A stretch of 10,614 nt of DNA. Source: Streptosporangiaceae bacterium (GTDB lineage: Bacteria > Actinomycetota > Actinomycetes > Streptosporangiales > Streptosporangiaceae). Below, piece after piece: positions 7,548 through 10,614 of this stretch. The notes below the pieces were generated by a model, which was not told the origin of the DNA, did no database searches, and saw nothing but the letters and a program-made list of their open reading frames with translations. The position numbers and the translations under genes are program-made. The stretch covers positions 1 to 10,614 of the forward strand of contig JASIBJ010000138.1 of NCBI GenBank assembly GCA_030045215.1, given 5' to 3'. How positions within the stretch are numbered: the stretch's first letter is position 1; the number at the start of each line of letters is the position of its first letter.

Positions 7548-7958
7548 ATGAAGACCACGATGATCGCCATCAGTACTGGCGGCCAGGAGACCGTGCACGA
7601 CATCACGCGGGTTTGCGAGCAGTTCGCGCGCGAGGCGGCGGCGGGCGGTGATGGGTTGCTGCACGTGTTCGTTCCGCACGCGACCGCGGGACTGGCGTTG
7701 ATCGAACTGGGCGCAGGCAGTGACCACGACCTGCTGTCGGTGCTGGCCGAACTGCTGCCGGCCACGGATACGTGGCGGCACGCACACGGCGCGCGCGGCC
7801 ATGGCCGATCGCACGTGCTGCCCGCCTTCATCCCGCCTTATGCCACGCTCCCGGTCGTCAACGGCCGGCTGGCGCTCGGCACCTGGCAGTCGGTCACCGT
7901 GGTCGACCTGAACGTCGACAACCCGGACCGGCAGGTACGGCTGTCGTTTGTCAGCTAG
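7548..7958 (+). CDS. yjbQ: YjbQ/UPF0047 family protein (secondary thiamine-phosphate synthase enzyme family)
   Basis: A compact 136-residue protein covering the whole UPF0047 domain. Family landmarks are FVPHATAGLALIE (residues 41-53, with His44 and Glu53), a His-rich middle HAHGARGHGRSH (78-89), LPAFIPPYATLPVVNGRLALGTWQ (GTWQ at 111-114) and VVDLNVDNPDRQVR (118-131). Members are annotated as secondary thiamine-phosphate synthases because an E. coli homologue can supply this weak activity; the true cellular role is unsettled. The ATG at 7548 is chosen because the longer in-frame start at 7464 lies inside the SDR gene and adds 28 residues foreign to the family. Cytoplasmic. A strong ribosome-site sequence follows directly after its stop. 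Confidence 0.92.
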   Translation: MKTTMIAISTGGQETVHDITRVCEQFAREAAAGGDGLLHVFVPHATAGLALIELGAGSDHDLLSVLAELLPATDTWRHAHGARGHGRSHVLPAFIPPYATLPVVNGRLALGTWQSVTVVDLNVDNPDRQVRLSFVS

Positions 7959-7971
7959 GGAGGATCCGCAG

Positions 7972-8019
7972 ATGGCACCGATTAACGTCGGCCCCGGACT
8001 GTTTACCCATAGATCGTAA
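7972..8019 (+). CDS. Possible 15-residue micro-ORF with strong ribosome site
   Basis: An ATG at 7972 opens a 15-codon frame (MAPINVGPGLFTHRS, stop TAA at 8017). A near-consensus GGGAGGA sits 8 nt upstream, better than the ribosome sites of several full genes here. It starts 13 nt after the yjbQ stop and ends before the phosphoesterase gene. It resembles no protein I recognise. It may be a translated leader peptide, a relic, or chance; the ribosome site is the only real support. Confidence 0.25.
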   Translation: MAPINVGPGLFTHRS

Positions 8020-8030
8020 TTCGGTAATTT
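8002..8030 (+). promoter_or_regulatory. Candidate promoter of the phosphoesterase gene
   Basis: TTTACC at 8002-8007 and TAATTT at 8025-8030 are separated by 17 bp, good spacing for a sigma-70-type promoter in an otherwise GC-rich stretch. Transcription would start near 8037 and give a leader of about 45 nt that includes the ribosome site. GTTTACC differs by one base from the GTTCACC unit of actinomycete PHO boxes, but no second unit 11 bp away is seen. A short direct repeat GTAATT (8016 and 8024) overlaps the -10. Confidence 0.4.
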
Positions 8031-8067
8031 TGCCGCTGTAGTCTCCATTTTCTTGACGGCATCACTG

Positions 8068-8073
8068 AGGAGG
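8068..8073 (+). promoter_or_regulatory. Strong Shine-Dalgarno site fixing the phosphoesterase GTG start
   Basis: AGGAGG lies 8 nt before the GTG at 8082. It decides for this GTG as start, which gives a complete Tat signal peptide with a short polar N-terminal region. Confidence 0.75.
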
Positions 8074-8081
8074 CAACCGCC

Positions 8082-9533
8082 GTGCATGACGATCATGGCA
8101 ATGGCGCGGATGGCAAATCAGGGCTGAGCCGGCGGGGAATGCTGCAGGCCGGCCTCATCGGGGCGGCTGGCGTCGGCATAGGCGGCTGGGCCTCCGCCGC
8201 GACCGCCTCGGCCAGCGTCGGCAGGCACGGGCCCGACCGGTGGCGCCACCGCCACCTCCGCAAGCCAGGATCACTGCCGTACCCCGGCCTGCCTAAGGGC
8301 ACCGACACGATCCCGCAGATCAAGCACATCGTCATCCTGATGATGGAGAACCATTCCTACGACAACCGGTTCGGCATGCTCCGCCGCTGTGACGCCGATG
8401 GGCTCAGGCTCGGCCCCGACGGGCTGCCGCTGAACACGAACCCATACGCCAATGGCGACCTCCAGCACGCGTTCCACATGCCGACGACGTGCCAGAACAA
8501 CAAGCCGACCCAGGAGTGGACGCAGAGCCACATCCAGTTCGACGACGGCCGCAACAACGGGTTCGTGATCTCGAACAGCGGCCCGGTGGCCATGGGCTAC
8601 TGGGATCGCGCCGACCAGCCGTTCTACTACTCCATGGCCGACATCTTCCCGATCGGCGACCGGTATTTCTGCTGCGTCCTCGGCCAGACCTATCCGAACC
8701 GGCGCTACCTGATCTCGGCTACTTCGCTCGGCATGATCGACGACACAGAGCCGGCGCTCAGCGACTACCCGCCGAACGGCACGATCTTCGATGCGGTCCA
8801 GGACGCCGGGCTCACCTGGAAGGACTACTACACGCCGACAGCGGATACGCCCTATCCGACCATCGCGCTGTACCCGAAGCTGTACCTCGAGAACGTCGGC
8901 AAAAGGGCGGTGCACATCGCCGAATTCTTCACCGACGCGGCGGCGGGCACGCTGCCGGATGTCAGCCTCGTCGAACCGAACTACGACACGCAGTCCGAGG
9001 AGGACCCGCAGAACATCGTCGTCGGCGAGCAGTTCGCCGCGAAGGTGATGAACGCGGTGATGTCCGGGCCGGGATGGCCGGGCACGGTGCTGATCTGGAA
9101 CTACGACGAGCACGGCGGCTACTACGACCACGTGCCGCCGCCGCCCGCGCTCGCGCCGGACGACATTCCGCCGGACGTCAAGGAGATCAGCAGCACCACG
9201 AAGCCGTACAACGGGTTCCGCCAGTACGGCTTCCGGGTGCCGATGGCGGTCATCTCGCCGTTCGCGCGCCCCCGGTATGTCTCCCACCGGGTGATGGACC
9301 ACACGAGCATCTGCGCGCTGATCGAGGCCAAGTGGAACCTGCCCGCGATGACCTACAGGGATGCGAACGCGTGGCCGATGCTGGACATGCTGGACCTGCG
9401 CAGGCCGCACTTCCTGACCCCGCCGCAACTGGCCAAGCCGCTGCTGGACACCGATCCGAGCGCGCTGGCGTGCAACGTCACCGGGCCTGGCACCATACCT
9501 CCGCCGGGATCGGTGACGCCGCCGCCATCCTGA
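8082..9533 (+). CDS. Tat-exported phosphoesterase, phospholipase C/acid phosphatase family
   Basis: A secreted or cell-surface phosphoesterase (PF04185 type) of 483 residues that should hydrolyse phosphate esters such as phospholipids or phosphomonoesters. The N-terminus is a twin-arginine signal: SRRGML with Arg17-Arg18, a hydrophobic run to about residue 36, and a likely cut after an Ala near 44, so it is exported folded. Family motifs follow in order: IKHIVILMMENHSYDNRFG from residue 80 (metal ligands Glu89, Asn90), PNRRYLISATS near 206-216, LPDVSLVEPNY, and YDEHGGYYDHVPPP from 341 (Asp342, Glu343, His344). DHTSICALIEAKW is near 407. Most homologues read ENRSFD where this has ENHSYD. The C-terminus is a short Pro-rich tail. 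It has its own strong ribosome site and likely promoter. Phospholipase C versus phosphatase cannot be settled by eye. Confidence 0.92.
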   Translation: MHDDHGNGADGKSGLSRRGMLQAGLIGAAGVGIGGWASAATASASVGRHGPDRWRHRHLRKPGSLPYPGLPKGTDTIPQIKHIVILMMENHSYDNRFGMLRRCDADGLRLGPDGLPLNTNPYANGDLQHAFHMPTTCQNNKPTQEWTQSHIQFDDGRNNGFVISNSGPVAMGYWDRADQPFYYSMADIFPIGDRYFCCVLGQTYPNRRYLISATSLGMIDDTEPALSDYPPNGTIFDAVQDAGLTWKDYYTPTADTPYPTIALYPKLYLENVGKRAVHIAEFFTDAAAGTLPDVSLVEPNYDTQSEEDPQNIVVGEQFAAKVMNAVMSGPGWPGTVLIWNYDEHGGYYDHVPPPPALAPDDIPPDVKEISSTTKPYNGFRQYGFRVPMAVISPFARPRYVSHRVMDHTSICALIEAKWNLPAMTYRDANAWPMLDMLDLRRPHFLTPPQLAKPLLDTDPSALACNVTGPGTIPPPGSVTPPPS

Positions 9534-9542
9534 CCGGGCCGG

Positions 9543-10614
9543 CTACCAGGCGTAGGCCTCCGGGGCCGCGCCGCCGGGTCCGGGGAAGATCTCATCGAGC
9601 CGGGCCAGCGCCTTCTCGTCGAGTGTGACCGTCGCGGCGTGCACCGCATGCTCGAACTGGTCAAGCGTGCGCGGCCCGGCGATCGGCGCCGTCACCGCCG
9701 GCTGGTGCAGCAGCCACGCCAGCGCCACTTCGGCGGGCGGCACACCAGACTCGGAGCAGAAGGCTTCGTAGGCGGCAATCTGCTCGCGCCTGTCCCCGAG
9801 CATCTCGACGGCGCGCCCGCCGCCGCTGCGCCCGGCATCCGACGATGCGCCCGTGGTTGGAGCGCCCGTGGTTGGAGCGCCCGTGGTTGAAGCGCCCGTG
9901 GTTGGAGCGCCCGTGGTTGGAGCGCCCGTGGTTGAAGCGACCGCCTGCCTGGCCAGGATGCCCCCGAGGAGGCCGCCGTGCAGGGGGCTCCAAGGCAGCA
10001 CGCCCAGCCCGTAGCCCTGACAGGCCGGCAGGACCTCCAGTTCGACCGTCCGCTCGGCCAGGTTGTACAGCGACTGCTCGCTCACCAGCCCGAACGCGCC
10101 GTGGCGGCGGGCCGCCTCCTGCGCCTGGGCGATGTGCCAGCCCGCGAAGTTGGACGAGCCGAAGTAGATGACCTTGCCCTGCGTCCGCAGGACGGTGAAC
10201 GCCTCCCAGATCTCCTCCCACGACGTCTGCCGGTCGACGTGATGCATCTGGTACAGGTCGATGTGATCGGTCTGCAGCCGCCGCAGCGACGCCTCGCATG
10301 CCTGCCTGATGTTCACCGCCGACAGGAAGCGATCGTTCGGCCAGTCGCCCTTCCCGCCGTACAGCTTCGTCGCTAGCACCACCCTGTCGCGGCGGCCGGG
10401 CGCGGCGGCGAACCAGTCGCCAATGATCGACTCGGTCACGCCCTCGGCGCGCGGCCGTCCGTAGGTGTTCGCCGTGTCGAAGAAGTTCACGCCGTGCTCG
10501 AGCGCGTGATCCATGATCGTGTGCGCGTCGCCCGGCTCGGCGTAAGAGCCGAAGTTCATCGTGCCCAGGCAGATCCGGCTGACAGATACGCCGCTACGTC
10601 CGAGGTGGGTGTAG
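9543..10614 (-). CDS. Aldo/keto reductase (N-terminus cut by window edge)
   Basis: An NADPH-dependent (beta/alpha)8-barrel oxidoreductase reducing carbonyl groups, substrate unknown. The frame stays open past the methionine at 10559 to the window edge, and the 18 extra codons (HLGRSGVSVSRICLGT) are the classical first strand of the family. The true start therefore lies outside, probably only a few codons away. Counting from the Met at 10559, the catalytic tetrad is Asp28, Tyr33, Lys65 and His106 (NFFDTANTYG, LATKLYG, LYQMHHVD). Cofactor-loop residues follow in SSNFAGWH, SEQSLYNL and GVLPWSPLHGGLL, and AGPRTLDQFE near the end. After the seventh strand a Thr-Thr-Gly-Ala-Pro/Ser repeat (six copies) enlarges a normally variable loop; no frame is broken. 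It ends 9 bp from the convergent phosphoesterase gene. Confidence 0.93.
   Translation of the reverse strand, partial: YTHLGRSGVSVSRICLGTMNFGSYAEPGDAHTIMDHALEHGVNFFDTANTYGRPRAEGVTESIIGDWFAAAPGRRDRVVLATKLYGGKGDWPNDRFLSAVNIRQACEASLRRLQTDHIDLYQMHHVDRQTSWEEIWEAFTVLRTQGKVIYFGSSNFAGWHIAQAQEAARRHGAFGLVSEQSLYNLAERTVELEVLPACQGYGLGVLPWSPLHGGLLGGILARQAVASTTGAPTTGAPTTGASTTGAPTTGAPTTGASSDAGRSGGGRAVEMLGDRREQIAAYEAFCSESGVPPAEVALAWLLHQPAVTAPIAGPRTLDQFEHAVHAATVTLDEKALARLDEIFPGPGGAAPEAYAW
9847..9936. repeat. 15-bp x 6 in-frame minisatellite inside the aldo/keto reductase gene
   Basis: Six head-to-tail copies of GCGCCCGTGGTTGGA (plus strand), at 9847, 9862, 9877, 9892, 9907 and 9922. Copies 3 and 6 end GAA instead of GGA, so the array is also two identical 45-bp halves. 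In the reductase frame each unit encodes five residues, Thr-Thr-Gly-Ala-Pro, with Ser replacing Pro where the base differs. Unit length is a multiple of three, so gain or loss of copies keeps the reductase in frame. Confidence 0.97.

Noticed and set aside
8053..8058. TTGACG as a -35 for the phosphoesterase gene
   Set aside because: A matching -10 at 16-18 bp would fall on the ribosome site and start codon, and nothing like TANNNT is there. The TTTACC/TAATTT pair upstream fits better.
8271..9428. A 385-codon minus-strand frame opposite the phosphoesterase
   Set aside because: It is Val/Arg/Asp-rich with no motif, and the plus strand carries the full ordered motif set of the phosphoesterase family.
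9534..9542. A bidirectional terminator between the convergent phosphoesterase and reductase genes
   Set aside because: The gap is only 9 bp, and I see no convincing inverted repeat with adequate stem across the two stop codons.
9847..9936. The 15-bp repeats as a CRISPR array or plasmid-type iterons
   Set aside because: The units are contiguous with no spacers, their length is a multiple of three, and they lie in frame inside an intact reductase gene; no cas or replication gene is present.

Overview
The window is GC-rich throughout, uses GTG starts freely and carries families typical of Actinomycetota: a SARP/AfsR-type regulator, a DrrA/DrrB-type exporter with a DUF4097 partner, a DUF885 protein and a Tat-exported phosphoesterase. 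It looks like chromosomal DNA of a high-GC actinomycete. The genus cannot be fixed from the sequence alone. I see no rRNA, tRNA, CRISPR, transposase, integrase or phage gene.

Layout, left to right. (1) Positions 1-4791 hold four genes, all on the minus strand. In transcription order they are an ABC ATPase (DrrA type), its permease (overlapping by ATGA), a DUF4097 beta-repeat protein, and an AfsR-like regulator (OmpR-type DNA-binding domain, BTAD, NB-ARC ATPase) whose C-terminus runs off the left edge. (2) Positions 4792-4997 hold no gene but are rich in signals: four copies of a TGTCAG-type hexamer at 11-12 bp spacing just upstream of the ATPase start, and a perfect 11-bp inverted repeat between them and the preceding gene. 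(3) Positions 4998-6713, minus strand, encode a full-length DUF885 metallohydrolase-like protein. (4) Divergently, on the plus strand, come a short-chain dehydrogenase/reductase (6766-7518), a YjbQ/UPF0047 protein (7548-7958) and a Tat-exported phosphoesterase of the phospholipase C/acid phosphatase family (8082-9533). (5) Converging on the last gene with a 9-bp gap is an aldo/keto reductase on the minus strand. It is cut by the right edge and contains an in-frame 15-bp x 6 minisatellite.

How the genes may work together. The exporter, DUF4097 protein and regulator look like one functional block: an ATP-driven membrane exporter, an accessory cytoplasmic beta-protein, and a nucleotide-binding regulator whose DNA-binding family recognises direct repeats about one helical turn apart. 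Such repeats are present in front of the exporter. The other genes are mostly single-gene metabolic or housekeeping units. The SDR and yjbQ genes each have a TANNNT box 6-8 nt from the start codon and may be transcribed as leaderless mRNAs. No biosynthetic cluster genes are visible, so any exported product is unknown. I found no wholly new system. The best leads are the phased operator-like repeats, the regulator-exporter-DUF4097 block and the minisatellite inside the aldo/keto reductase.
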